64,000 bases of DNA from contig NZ_LMSL01000040.1 in assembly GCF_001428405.1 (NCBI RefSeq), forward strand, positions 212,122 through 276,121. The letters run 5' to 3'. Positions 9,007-17,276 of this stretch are shown here, in pieces (positions within the stretch are counted from its first letter, which is position 1; each line of letters begins with the position of its first letter). Both the position numbers and the translations under genes were made by a program. This stretch comes from Frateuria sp. Soil773 (GTDB lineage Bacteria > Pseudomonadota > Gammaproteobacteria > Xanthomonadales > Rhodanobacteraceae). Under the pieces are notes generated by a model that saw nothing but the letters and a program-made list of their open reading frames with translations, did no database searches and had not been told where the DNA came from.

Positions 9007-9894
9007 ATGGACACGATGAAACTGAGCCTGGGCCCGCTGCAGTATTTCTGGCCGCGCGAACGCACGCTGGCGTTCTACCGCGAAGCCGCCGGCTGGCCGC
9101 TGGACATCGTCTACCTGGGAGAGACGGTGTGCAGCAAGCGGCGCGAGCTGTCCACGCGCGACTGGATCGCGCTGGCGGCGGAGCTGGCCGAGAGCGGCAA
9201 GCAGGCCGTGCTCTCGTCGCTGGCCCTGATCGAGGCCGAGTCGGAACTGGGCGTACTGCTGCGGCTGGTCGGGGAAGGCCGCTGCTGGATCGAGGCGAAC
9301 GACCTCTCCGCGGTGCAGATGTGCCGCACCCATCGTGTGCCGTTCGTGGCCGGCCCTTCGCTCAACGTCTACAACCATCGCGCGCTGGCGATGCTGGTCG
9401 AGGACGGCCTGCGCCGCTGGGTACCCGGCGTGGAACAGGGCCGGGCCCTGCTGCGCGACCTGCGCGACGCGATGCTGGCCGGGGGCGGATCGATGCCGGA
9501 GCTGGAAGTGATCGCTTTCGGCCGGTTGCCGCTGGCATGGTCGGCGCGCTGTTTCACCGCCCGCGCGCTGGACCTGGCCAAGGACCAGTGCGGCTTCCGC
9601 TGCATCGACTACCCGGACGGCCTGCCGCTGGCCACGCGCGAGGGGCGGCCGTTCCTGCGCATCAACGGCATCCAGATCCAGGGCGAGGAAGTCACCGACC
9701 TCGGCCCCGAAATGCCGGCGCTGCGCGAGCTGGGCGTGGACGTGCTGCGCCTGTACCCGCAGGCCGAAGGCATGGCCGAGGCAGTGGCCCATTTCAACCT
9801 CGCCCGCCGCTCGCCCCAGCCGCCGCCGCGCGTCGCCGCGCGCAACGGCTACTGGCACGGCGAGCCGGGCATGCGGCCGGTCGAGGCGATGTAG
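9007..9894 (+). CDS. ubiV: UbiV, partner of UbiU
   Basis: A 295-residue U32-family protein. Cys42, Cys182, Cys195 and Cys199 match the UbiV iron-sulfur ligands. An alternative ATG at 9016 (MKLSLGP) would number them 39, 179, 192 and 196, almost exactly the E. coli pattern, and may be the true start. It is cotranscribed with ubiU and acts with it in the cytoplasm in O2-independent ring hydroxylation during ubiquinone synthesis. The prephenate reportedly used by UbiUV links it functionally to the chorismate mutase and TyrA-like genes nearby. Confidence 0.93.
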   Translation: MDTMKLSLGPLQYFWPRERTLAFYREAAGWPLDIVYLGETVCSKRRELSTRDWIALAAELAESGKQAVLSSLALIEAESELGVLLRLVGEGRCWIEANDLSAVQMCRTHRVPFVAGPSLNVYNHRALAMLVEDGLRRWVPGVEQGRALLRDLRDAMLAGGGSMPELEVIAFGRLPLAWSARCFTARALDLAKDQCGFRCIDYPDGLPLATREGRPFLRINGIQIQGEEVTDLGPEMPALRELGVDVLRLYPQAEGMAEAVAHFNLARRSPQPPPRVAARNGYWHGEPGMRPVEAM

Positions 9895-10070
9895 CCATCC
9901 CCGCCGCCGCGGCGCCTCCGAAGCGGCGGATGCGCCGCACGGCCCGGCGTCCTTCGCGGCGATGGCCGCGGCGTGGGCGCCGGCTTTGGCTCTCGCCTCG
10001 TGCCATGCCCGCGTGCGAATGCGGACACGGCCATGGAAGGACGGGCGGCCAGGGCCGTCGGCGGGTAGTC

Positions 10071-10092
10071 GCGGCGGCTCCGTGGCCGCCGC
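10071..10092. terminator. possible hairpin between convergent ubiV and fabB
   Basis: GCGGCGGC and GCCGCCGC can pair around a 6-nt loop in the 211-bp gap between the two converging operons. There is no T tract. I see no gene in this gap. Confidence 0.3.
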
Positions 10093-10105
10093 GGCCCGCG
10101 CAGGC

Positions 10106-11314
10106 TCAGACCCTGGCGAACACCAGGGTGCCGTTGGTGCCGCCGAAGCCGAAGCTGTTCGACATCACCGTGGACAGTTTCGCGGGCCGGCTTTCGCGCA
10201 GGATCGGCAAGCCCTCCGCCCGCGGATCGAGCGACTCGATGTTGGCCGAGCCGGACACGAAGCCGCCGTTGAGCATCAACAGGCTGTAGATCGCCTCGTG
10301 CACGCCGGCCGCGCCCAGCGAATGCCCGGTCAGCGCCTTGGTCGAGGACAGCGGCGGCACGGCGGAACCGAACACGTCGCGGACCGCCGCCAGCTCGACG
10401 AGGTCGCCGAGCGGCGTGGCGGTGCCGTGGGTGTTGAGGTAGTCCACCGGCGCCTTAACCCCGGCCAGCGCCATCCGCATGCAGCGCGCCGCCCCCTCGC
10501 CCGACGGCGCCACCATGTCGGCGCCGTCCGAGGCGACGCCATAGCCGACCAGCTCGGCATGCACGTGCGCGCCGCGCGCCTTGGCGTGTTCGTACGCCTC
10601 CAGCACCAGCATGCCGCCGCCGGCGCCGATCACGAAGCCGTCGCGGCCGGCGTCGTAGGGGCGCGAGGCGGCGTGCGGCGTGTCGTTGTAGTGGCTGGAC
10701 AGCGCGCCCATGGCGTCGAACTGCGCGGTCATGCCCCAGTGCAGTTCCTCGCCGCCGCCGGCGAACATCACGTCCTGCGCGCCGTGCCGGATCAGGTCGG
10801 CGGCCGCGCCGATGCAGTGCGCCGAAGTGGCGCAGGCGGCCGCGATCGAATAGCTGAGGCCGAGGATGCCGAAGGCTGTGGCCAGCGTGGCCGACACGGT
10901 CGAGCACATCGTGCGCGGCACCATGTACGGGCCGATCCTGCGCACCCCTTTCCCGCGCAGCAGGTCGCCGGTCTCCACCTGCCACTGCGCGGACCCGCCG
11001 CCGGAACCGGCGATCACCCCGCAGCGCGGGTGGCGCACCTGCTCGGGCGTGAGCCCGGCATCGGCGATCGCCAAGCGCATCGCCACGTAGGCGTAGGCGG
11101 CGGCATCGCCCATGAAGCGCTTGAGCCTTCGCTCGATCGCTCCGTCCAGGTCGATCTGCGGCGCGGCAGCGACCTGGCTGCGCAGGCCTAGCGCGGCGTA
11201 CTCGGGGATCGCGCGGATGCCGCTGCGCAGCTCGCGCAGCGCGCGTGTCACGGTGTCGGCCACGTTGCCCAGGCACGACACGATGCCCATGCCGGTCACC
11301 ACCACCCGGCGCAT
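10106..11314 (-). CDS. fabB: 3-oxoacyl-ACP synthase I (FabB)
   Basis: A 402-residue ketoacyl synthase with the Cys-His-His set Cys161 ([10 protein letters not shown]), His296 ([11 protein letters not shown]) and His331 (GHSLGAAG), plus Lys326, within two residues of E. coli FabB numbering. FabB elongates the cis-3-decenoyl-ACP made by FabA, committing it to unsaturated fatty acids without O2. Its ATG shares one base with the fabA stop (TGATG), so the pair is translationally coupled. The FNR box upstream of fabA places this anaerobic unsaturated fatty acid route under oxygen control, which is not the usual regulation of fabAB. Confidence 0.92.
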   Translation of the reverse strand: MRRVVVTGMGIVSCLGNVADTVTRALRELRSGIRAIPEYAALGLRSQVAAAPQIDLDGAIERRLKRFMGDAAAYAYVAMRLAIADAGLTPEQVRHPRCGVIAGSGGGSAQWQVETGDLLRGKGVRRIGPYMVPRTMCSTVSATLATAFGILGLSYSIAAACATSAHCIGAAADLIRHGAQDVMFAGGGEELHWGMTAQFDAMGALSSHYNDTPHAASRPYDAGRDGFVIGAGGGMLVLEAYEHAKARGAHVHAELVGYGVASDGADMVAPSGEGAARCMRMALAGVKAPVDYLNTHGTATPLGDLVELAAVRDVFGSAVPPLSSTKALTGHSLGAAGVHEAIYSLLMLNGGFVSGSANIESLDPRAEGLPILRESRPAKLSTVMSNSFGFGGTNGTLVFARV

Positions 11315-11829
11315 CAGAAGCCCTCCGTGGACTGGAAAAGGCCCACGCGCATGTCGCTGGCCGTATAGATCGGGCGGTCGTCGACGCAGGTCCTGCCGTC
11401 GGCGATCACCATCGCCAGCCTGCCGCGCACCACGCGGCGGATGTCGATCGCGTAGCTCACCCGCTTCGCGCTGCGCAGCACCTGGCCGGTGAACTTCACC
11501 TGGCCCACGCCCAGCGCGCGGCCTCGTCCCGGTTCCCCCAGCCACGGCAGGAAGAACCCGCTCAGCTGCCACATCGCATCCAGCCCCAGGCAGCCGGGCA
11601 TCACCGGATCGCCGGCGAAGTGGCAGTCGAAGAACCAGAGCGAGGGATGGATGTCCAGCTCGGCGCGGACCTCGCCCTTGCCGTAGGCGCCGCCATGGTC
11701 GGCGATGTGGGTGATGCGGTCGAACATGAGCATCGGCGGCGACGGCAGGCGCGCGTTGCCGTCGCCGAACAGCTCGCCGCGGCCGCAGGCAAGCAGCTGG
11801 TTGTAGTCGAACGAGGAAGGGAGACTCAT
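11314..11829 (-). CDS. fabA: 3-hydroxydecanoyl-ACP dehydratase/isomerase (FabA)
   Basis: A 171-residue protein of hotdog fold, the FabA length. His70 ([12 protein letters not shown]) and Asp84 (LGLDAMWQL) are the catalytic pair at exactly the E. coli positions, distinguishing it from FabZ. It dehydrates 3-hydroxydecanoyl-ACP and isomerises the trans-2 double bond to cis-3, the branch point of O2-independent unsaturated fatty acid synthesis. The perfect FNR box at 11887-11900 lies 64.5 bp upstream of the ATG. It is in an operon with fabB. Confidence 0.93.
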   Translation of the reverse strand: MSLPSSFDYNQLLACGRGELFGDGNARLPSPPMLMFDRITHIADHGGAYGKGEVRAELDIHPSLWFFDCHFAGDPVMPGCLGLDAMWQLSGFFLPWLGEPGRGRALGVGQVKFTGQVLRSAKRVSYAIDIRRVVRGRLAMVIADGRTCVDDRPIYTASDMRVGLFQSTEGF

Positions 11830-11886
11830 GGATGCTTCATTCAGTGGGTGTGCCGGCGAGTCTGCGTGGACGTCCGGTCGGCCGCC

Positions 11887-11900
11887 TTGATGCGAATCAA
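11887..11900 (-). promoter_or_regulatory. perfect FNR/Anr box upstream of fabAB
   Basis: TTGATGCGAATCAA matches all ten specified positions of the FNR consensus. The centre lies 64.5 bp from the fabA ATG, predicting a 5' leader of about 23 nt if the box acts at -41.5. Confidence 0.8.
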
Positions 11901-12001
11901 GCGGCCCGGCGCATGCGGCTCCTGGTCGCAGCCTGTCCGTAGACGGCGCCGGCGATGGCCGTGCGAACGGCGCGGCAGCCGGGCCCGGCCGGTGCCGCAG
12001 T

Positions 12002-12889
12002 TCAGACGTCGCCGCGGTATGCGGCACGCGCGGCGCGGGCAAGGCGCGCACCGCGGTTCAGCGCGATGCGCAGGCCCAGCGGCACCGCCTCCCATGGCAG
12101 GCGTTCGAGCAGGTTGCGCGCGGTGAGGCCGAGTTCGGTATCGCCGGTGAGCACCAGGGCACGCTGGAAGAACAGCGTATCGGCATCCTCCAGCCGGCCG
12201 GCCAGCAGCAACAGGTCGGTCGCGCTGCCGCGCACGCTGGCTTCCGGCGCCTCGTCGACCGCGACCAGGCGTCCGCCGCGCAGTTCCAGCACCCAGCGCA
12301 AGCGCAGGTCGCTCACCTCGACGGCGAGCCGGCGCCCGCGCATGAAGTCCAGCGAGCCGTCGCGCAGCGGCGCCGCCAGCACCCGCGCCATCGCCGCCTC
12401 GAGGAGACGGCGTTGCCAGCGCCCGGGCAAGGCGTGCAACAGGGGCGCCAGCCGTCGTGGCGGCGGCAAGAGGCGCAACAGTCGAGGCGCGGCGGAGGCG
12501 GGATTGGGCAGCATGGCGGGAGCGATCATCGCGATGGTGCGCGTCGGCGTGCCCTGATCCCGGTCAAGTCCCGGGTCGGCCGCGGCGCCTTCCGCCGGAG
12601 CCGCCGGCAGGCCCTGCTGGCGGCAGGCATCGCCGATCACCAGGTCGAGGAGCCGTTGTGCCGAGGTTCCCGGCACGCCGAGCCGCACCGCCAGTCGCTG
12701 CGCCCGGATGCGCACCCTGCGCTCGCGTTCGGGATCGCGCGGCGGTATGCCGGCATGCGGCTTGAGCGCGGCCGCCGCGTGCACCAGCGGACGCCGCGCG
12801 GCAAGCAGCACGATCAGGCCGTCGTCGATGCGGTCGATCGCATCGCGCGTGCGAGCGAGCGCGAAACGCTCAAGCCGCGGCGGACGCAT
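12002..12889 (-). CDS. ubiT: chorismate mutase (AroQ)-UbiT (SCP2) fusion protein
   Basis: One uninterrupted frame of 295 residues carries two domains. Residues about 5-95 form an AroQ-type helical chorismate mutase ([21 protein letters not shown], then [10 protein letters not shown]). Residues about 125-280 are an SCP2 lipid-binding domain of UbiT type ([41 protein letters not shown]). UbiT is the lipid-binding accessory factor of UbiUV. ATG 12889 was chosen because GGAG precedes it; 12919 is also open. An internal ATG at 12529 would give a 175-residue, standalone-length UbiT, so two products are possible. The linker contains an FNR-like box (12554-12567). The gene overlaps the DGC gene upstream and closes the DUF2249 operon. 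Chorismate mutase makes prephenate, the reported UbiUV oxygen donor. Confidence 0.85.
   Translation of the reverse strand: MRPPRLERFALARTRDAIDRIDDGLIVLLAARRPLVHAAAALKPHAGIPPRDPERERRVRIRAQRLAVRLGVPGTSAQRLLDLVIGDACRQQGLPAAPAEGAAADPGLDRDQGTPTRTIAMIAPAMLPNPASAAPRLLRLLPPPRRLAPLLHALPGRWQRRLLEAAMARVLAAPLRDGSLDFMRGRRLAVEVSDLRLRWVLELRGGRLVAVDEAPEASVRGSATDLLLLAGRLEDADTLFFQRALVLTGDTELGLTARNLLERLPWEAVPLGLRIALNRGARLARAARAAYRGDV
12554..12567 (-). promoter_or_regulatory. FNR-like box inside the chorismate mutase-UbiT linker
   Basis: On the minus strand TTGACCGGGATCAG matches 8 of 10 consensus positions. It lies in coding DNA for the linker (LDRDQG), centred 31.5 bp before the internal ATG at 12529 and 46.5 bp before the one at 12514. 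It could drive a separate UbiT transcript or be a relic or chance match. Confidence 0.35.
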
Positions 12890-13286
12890 CGGCGCGCTCC
12901 CCGTCCGTGCGCACCGCATCCGGCTTCAAGGCGTGCGCCGCGGGCAATGCCGCGGCCAGGTAGACCCGCCGCGCCAGGACCGGGTCGAAGTCGGCATGCC
13001 GGCGCTTCTTTACCCCATGCCCGGAAAGCACCAGATGGGTGTCGGCCACCACGCCCACGTTGGCGAGGCAGGCCGCGACGCACTTCAGCGCACAGCCGTC
13101 CAGCGCAAGGATGCGCCGGCCGCTCCGCGCGCTGCGCACCAGGCTGGCGACGCCGCCACCGACGCCGGCGATGCACGACATCTCGGCGATGCCTGCGCGG
13201 TCCAGCTTCAACGCGAGATGGTTGGCCATCTGCGCCGCGCTGGAACAGCCGGAGCAGGCATAGACCAGCGGCAACTTGGCATTCAT
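12870..13286 (-). CDS. DGC-domain putative zinc-binding protein
   Basis: A 138-residue protein starting MNAKLPLVYACSGCSSAAQ. The cysteine motif ACSGCSS near residue 11, then DGCALKC near 64, matches the DGC family (putative zinc-binding, often beside denitrification or metal genes), named for the Asp-Gly-Cys motif. Function is unknown. The stop of the membrane protein gene overlaps its start by ATGA, and its own 3' end overlaps the chorismate mutase-UbiT gene, so all are translated from one mRNA. Confidence 0.8.
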   Translation of the reverse strand: MNAKLPLVYACSGCSSAAQMANHLALKLDRAGIAEMSCIAGVGGGVASLVRSARSGRRILALDGCALKCVAACLANVGVVADTHLVLSGHGVKKRRHADFDPVLARRVYLAAALPAAHALKPDAVRTDGERADASAAA

Positions 13287-14557
13287 CGGAAACTCTCCAG
13301 GTTCGACAGGAAGCGGTGCGAACGCCGGCGAACACCGCGCAGGGCCCGCCACAGCAGCCACCAGGCAAGCAGTTGTCCCGCGCCGGCCGCCCGCGCCAGC
13401 CATGCGGCCGGCCCGCCCCGGCCGGACAGCATCACCGCGGCGAACAGCAGTGCCGCGGCAAGCCATTGCGCATGCAGCACGCGCCACTTGTCGCGCTCCG
13501 GCAGCAGGCGCTGCACGCCGGGCAGTTGCACGCCGCGGCCGACGCGGCGATGCAGCTCGATCCAGCCGAGGAAGGCGACGATCTCCAGGGCCATGCCATT
13601 GACCAGCCACGGCAACGCCACCAGCAGGGCCAGCGCGGCGGCCCGCAAGGCGCTGCCGGGATCGAACAGCCAGGCCAGCGCGGCGGCCAGCAGTGCGAGC
13701 AGGCCGCCGCGCCAGCTCCACCACAACGGTCCCCGGCGCGGCCGCGGCGCGCGCCATTGCAGCCACAGCGAGGCCGCCGCGAACGTGCCCGCCAGCGCCG
13801 CAGGCGCCATCCGCAGCACCGCGGCCTCGCCGCGCCACAGGTGCAGCCATGCCCCGCCGAGAAGGGCAGCCACCGCGCCCGCCAGCCACGATGCCTGGAG
13901 CTTCGCCGGCGGCGCGGCGGTGCCCTGGAACATCGGCATGACCACCGGCGCCACGCTCGCCAGCAGCAGGACGATCCAGCCGAGCAGGCCCCAGCCCGCA
14001 TGCACGTCGGCCAGCGTCGGCAACGCGACCGGCCAGGCCAGCACGCCGCCCAGCGCGAGCACGAGGCCACCGCCGAGCAGCGCAGCCAGCAGCGCGAATC
14101 CCAGCGCCGCGGCGAGGCCGGCGCGCAGCAGGCGCTGCATGCCGGCTTCCCACACGCCCGGCAAGGTCATCGCCGCCAGCAGCACGAAGGCCGCAGGCAG
14201 CAGCACACCGGCCGTCACGAGGCCGCCGCGCCATCCCGCATGCAGTCCCGCCACCAGGAAGGCGCTGCCGAGATTGAGCAGCCCGTGCAGCACACCGCCC
14301 CAACGCAGCCCGCGCAGGCGCACGCCGGCCGCCGCCGGCAGGAACTGCAGCACGCTGCCGAACATGGCGTTGCCGAGCACGCCGAGCGTGAACACGTGGA
14401 CCAGCGCCAGCGTGCCCGGCTGCCAGCGCGACTGCAGCAGGCGGTCGGCGTCGACGGCCAGCAGCACGCCGGCGAGCATGCCCCATGGCGGCGCGCTGAG
14501 CAGGAAGCGGCGCGGCAGCGCGACCGCCGGCGCGCGGTCAATCGCGAGCCGGGACAT
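13283..14557 (-). CDS. multi-pass membrane protein, distantly NnrS / heme-copper-like
   Basis: A 424-residue, very hydrophobic protein with roughly 11-12 helices. Histidines sit inside helices in LVHVFTLGVLGNAMFGSVLQ and ADVHAGWG, a pattern seen in NnrS-like and heme-copper-related membrane proteins that accompany denitrification genes. NnrS proteins are linked to NO tolerance. The assignment is by appearance and context; there is no diagnostic catalytic motif. It overlaps the DUF2249 gene by 20 bp and the DGC gene by ATGA. Confidence 0.65.
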   Translation of the reverse strand: MSRLAIDRAPAVALPRRFLLSAPPWGMLAGVLLAVDADRLLQSRWQPGTLALVHVFTLGVLGNAMFGSVLQFLPAAAGVRLRGLRWGGVLHGLLNLGSAFLVAGLHAGWRGGLVTAGVLLPAAFVLLAAMTLPGVWEAGMQRLLRAGLAAALGFALLAALLGGGLVLALGGVLAWPVALPTLADVHAGWGLLGWIVLLLASVAPVVMPMFQGTAAPPAKLQASWLAGAVAALLGGAWLHLWRGEAAVLRMAPAALAGTFAAASLWLQWRAPRPRRGPLWWSWRGGLLALLAAALAWLFDPGSALRAAALALLVALPWLVNGMALEIVAFLGWIELHRRVGRGVQLPGVQRLLPERDKWRVLHAQWLAAALLFAAVMLSGRGGPAAWLARAAGAGQLLAWWLLWRALRGVRRRSHRFLSNLESFR

Positions 14558-14804
14558 CGTCGTGGGGACGGCGGATCAGCACGCGCGCGCCGCCGCCCGG
14601 CAGCACGAAGGCGCGCGCATGCAGGCCGCGCTCGCGCAGCGCCTCGAACAGCGGCAGCGGCAGCCTCGGCGTGAGCACCTGGACCGCCTGCCCCGGCGCC
14701 AGCGCATCGGCTGCCGCCAGGGCCCGTTCCAGCGGCTCGGGCGACGGCAGCCAGCGCAGGTCCAGTTCGGCCGGCATGGAAGTGGAAGGAAGGAACGACG
14801 ACAT
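14538..14804 (-). CDS. DUF2249 protein
   Basis: A small protein (88 residues from ATG 14804, 79 from ATG 14777) with ELDLRWLPSPEPLERALAA at its start and a C-terminal RVLIRRP strand, the usual DUF2249 layout. DUF2249 proteins are small TusA-like folds frequent beside denitrification genes; function is unknown. Start choice is open: 14804 has a GGTGAG upstream but leaves only 42.5 bp to the FNR box centre, whereas 14777 begins right at the domain and leaves 69.5 bp. It is the first gene of the four-gene overlapping operon. Confidence 0.75.
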   Translation of the reverse strand: MSSFLPSTSMPAELDLRWLPSPEPLERALAAADALAPGQAVQVLTPRLPLPLFEALRERGLHARAFVLPGGGARVLIRRPHDDVPARD

Positions 14805-14839
14805 GACGGCTATCTCACCGCGCACGCCGCGCCGGCGCG

Positions 14840-14853
14840 CTGACCTGGATCAA
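14840..14853 (-). promoter_or_regulatory. FNR/Anr-type box upstream of the DUF2249 operon
   Basis: CTGACCTGGATCAA matches 8 of 10 consensus positions on the plus strand. It lies between the porin stop and the DUF2249 start, at the only intergenic point where the four-gene operon could begin. Confidence 0.6.
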
Positions 14854-14876
14854 CGCCGGGGCAGCGTGCTGCGCGC

Positions 14877-16118
14877 TCATCGCGCGCCCATCGCCTGCGC
14901 GCCATGCCATTCCAGTTGCAGCCACAGCTTGGTACTGTCGCGGCCGTAGCCGTCGGCGCGGTAGTCGGCCACTTTCAGCAGGGCGCCGAGCCCCTTCGCC
15001 AGGGGATAGCCCAGCGACGCATTCCACTCGCTGCCGTAGCGTCCGCCGCGGTCGGCGCGATAGTCGTGCCAGGCCAGCATCCAGGCCAGCCTGCCCGCCA
15101 CGCCGGTCTGCCCGAAGCGGCCGTTGACGCTGGCGTAGCGATCTTCCAGGCCGCCGGCAGGCGTCACGTTGAACTGGTCGTCCCAGCCATTGAACGCGTG
15201 CAGGGTCGCCAGCGGCGTCTGCAACGCGTGGCGACCGTTGCCGCCCAGGTGCTCCCAGCCCAGCTTCGCGGTGATGCCGTGCTGCGTCCACGCCGGTTCC
15301 AGGAACCAGTAGCTGTGCGAGAAGTGCTGCGGGTTGTTGGCATAGTCGTCCTGCCGCGCCACCTCCGCGGTCCAGCCGAAGCCCTGCCCTGCCGCCGGCT
15401 GGCCGGTCCAGCGCACGCCGTACGTGCCCGTGGAGGCGCTGGCGACGTCGCGGTCCTCGTGCAGGTAGGCGTAGCCGGTCCATTGCTGCTCTCCGTGCGT
15501 CCAGGCGGCATGGAACAGGTGGGTGTCGAGCCGGCGCTCGCGCATGAGCGGATTCAGCGCATCGCGGCCGGCCACCCGATGCACGCGGTCGAGCCAGCTA
15601 TAGCCCAGTGCCCAGCCTGCCGCCGGTCGCCACTGCAGGGTCACGGCGTCGAAGGTCTGCTCGTGCTGGCGCCAGCCGCTGTTGCCGATCCAGCGCTGGT
15701 TGTCCAGGAGCAGGCGTTGGCGGCCCACCACGGCACCGAACTCCTCTCCCTGCCAGGCCAGCCAGGCCTGGTTGAGCTCGCCGCCGCGCGGATCGGTGAT
15801 GCCCGGGTAACCGGTACGGCCATTGGCACCGCTGTTGTAGCGATCTCCCGCGCTGGCCACGCCCGCGCCTTCCAGCAGGCCGCTCCAGCCATGGCCGAAC
15901 TGCGCGCGCAGGCCCAGCCGCAGGCGCAACGTATCGGCGCGCGCATCGCGCCGGAAGGCGTCGTCGTCGACCTGCTCGTGGCGCAGTCGCGCATCCCATT
16001 CCAGTTGCAGCGGCGCATCGGCGGAACCGGCGGGCGCGGTGCCGGCGCGGGTCGTGCCGGCACCCGCCAGCGCGGCCAGCAAGCAGGCGACCAGCAGGCT
16101 CGTGCGTGTCGTATTCAT
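14877..16118 (-). CDS. alginate-export-type outer membrane porin
   Basis: A 413-residue protein with a signal peptide (MNTTRTSLLVACLLAALAGA, cleavage near residue 25) and then a run of amphipathic beta-strands rich in Trp, Tyr and Gly: LQLEWDARLRHEQ, NQAWLAWQGEEFGAVVGRQRL, ending LWLQLEWHGAQ. This matches the alginate_exp porin family. Members beside denitrification genes are thought to serve nitrate or nitrite passage, but the substrate is unproven. AAGGAGC lies 6 nt before the ATG. Its own FNR box lies 62.5 bp upstream. Confidence 0.85.
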   Translation of the reverse strand: MNTTRTSLLVACLLAALAGAGTTRAGTAPAGSADAPLQLEWDARLRHEQVDDDAFRRDARADTLRLRLGLRAQFGHGWSGLLEGAGVASAGDRYNSGANGRTGYPGITDPRGGELNQAWLAWQGEEFGAVVGRQRLLLDNQRWIGNSGWRQHEQTFDAVTLQWRPAAGWALGYSWLDRVHRVAGRDALNPLMRERRLDTHLFHAAWTHGEQQWTGYAYLHEDRDVASASTGTYGVRWTGQPAAGQGFGWTAEVARQDDYANNPQHFSHSYWFLEPAWTQHGITAKLGWEHLGGNGRHALQTPLATLHAFNGWDDQFNVTPAGGLEDRYASVNGRFGQTGVAGRLAWMLAWHDYRADRGGRYGSEWNASLGYPLAKGLGALLKVADYRADGYGRDSTKLWLQLEWHGAQAMGAR

Positions 16119-16173
16119 GGCGTAGCTCCTTGGGGGTCTGGGCGCAGTCTCCGCAGCACGCGCGCGATACGGA

Positions 16174-16187
16174 CTGACGCCGGTCAA
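16174..16187 (-). promoter_or_regulatory. FNR/Anr-type box upstream of the porin gene
   Basis: CTGACGCCGGTCAA, or TTGACCGGCGTCAG on the minus strand, matches both TTGA/TCAA cores with weaker flanks. The centre is 62.5 bp from the porin ATG, within the spacing class of the other boxes. Confidence 0.55.
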
Positions 16188-16481
16188 ATCCGTCCCGGTA
16201 AACGACCCGCGTGACAACACGCCACACCCTCTGCGGTTACCGATCCGCCGGTCCCCGAAAAAGGGAGGGTCGCTTTACGAAAGAAAGGAGCCCGGATGAA
16301 AGACATCCGGCCGCACGCCCGTGGATGCACCGGGCGTCGCGACGCAGCCGCGGAAGCGGTCGCCAGCCGCCGGCGACTGGATCAAGGACGAGGAGCGGGA
16401 AGAAGTGCCGGAACGGCAGGCATCTATGCCGCCGCACCGGCGCGCGGCAGCGACCGGCCAGTCAACCGTGCACCCAGCGCA
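16188..16481. other. intergenic stretch between porin and fnr genes
   Basis: No supportable gene is seen. A short plus-strand frame with AAAGGAG before ATG 16296 runs on antisense through the regulator gene and was rejected. The stretch is the porin's upstream region and the 3' flank of the regulator. Confidence 0.5.
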
Positions 16482-17246
16482 TCAGGAAGCGAGCAGGCCC
16501 TGGCCGATCCCGCGCAACCCGGCCGGATCGCGCAGCAGCAGCTCGCGTCCCTCGATCTGGATCAGCCCCTGGCTGCGGAAGCGCCCCAGCACGCGGCTGA
16601 CCGTCTCGGCGGCCAGGCGCAGGTAGTTGGCGATGTCGCCGCGCGACATGCTCAGGCGGAAGCGCGTGCCGGAAAAACCGCGGGCCGCGTAGCGCTCGCC
16701 CAGGTCGGTGAGGAAAGCGGCCATGCGCTCGTCCGCGCTGTGGTCGCCGGCCAGCAGGCTGGCGGTGCCCAGCTCCTTGCTGATCAGCCGGAAAAGCTGC
16801 TGCTGCACCGCCGGCATGCGCGCCGCCAGGGCGCTCATCGCCGGAAACGAGAAGCGGCAGAAGTGCGAGGTTTCCAGCGCCACCGCATCGCATGGAAACT
16901 GGTCCGGATAGATCGCGTTCAATCCGATCACCTCGCCGGGCAGGTAGAAGCCGAGCACCTGTTCGTGGCCGTCACGGTCGATCAGGCTGGTCTTCACCGT
17001 GCCGGCGCGCACCGCGTAGATCGCGCGGAACGGGTCGCCGTTGCGGAAGATGAACTCGCCGCCGTGGTAGGGCCCCACGTGCTCGACCAGGCAATGCAGC
17101 GCCGCCAGTTCCGGCTTGCCGTAGCCCACCGCTATGCATGCCCCGGCGAACGCGCAGGTGCGGCAGAAATGGACTTCGTCGCCGTCGTCGGCAATCGGAC
17201 TGGGTGGCTCGGGTAACCGGCCAAAGGGCGGTTGGCTGGGACGCAT
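16482..17246 (-). CDS. fnr: FNR/Anr-type oxygen-sensing Crp-family regulator
   Basis: A 254-residue protein with a cyclic-nucleotide-binding-like beta-barrel and C-terminal helix-turn-helix. Cys28, Cys31, Cys37 (C-x2-C-x5-C) and Cys130 (LETSHFC) are the four ligands of the O2-labile [4Fe-4S] cluster, so this is FNR/Anr rather than cysteine-free Dnr. The recognition helix AAETVSRVLGRF carries Glu214, Ser217 and Arg218, the E-SR set that reads TTGAT half-sites, exactly the boxes found across this block. It lies 30 bp downstream of hemN and probably shares its FNR-box promoter, implying autoregulation. Confidence 0.93.
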   Translation of the reverse strand: MRPSQPPFGRLPEPPSPIADDGDEVHFCRTCAFAGACIAVGYGKPELAALHCLVEHVGPYHGGEFIFRNGDPFRAIYAVRAGTVKTSLIDRDGHEQVLGFYLPGEVIGLNAIYPDQFPCDAVALETSHFCRFSFPAMSALAARMPAVQQQLFRLISKELGTASLLAGDHSADERMAAFLTDLGERYAARGFSGTRFRLSMSRGDIANYLRLAAETVSRVLGRFRSQGLIQIEGRELLLRDPAGLRGIGQGLLAS

Positions 17247-17276
17247 CGTGAAAACGCCTGTGGTGACCGCGCCGGA

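Noticed and set aside
16296-17216. A plus-strand frame with AAAGGAG before ATG 16296 (MKDIRPHARG)
   Set aside because: Good ribosome site, but the translation runs antisense through the FNR-type regulator and matches no family.
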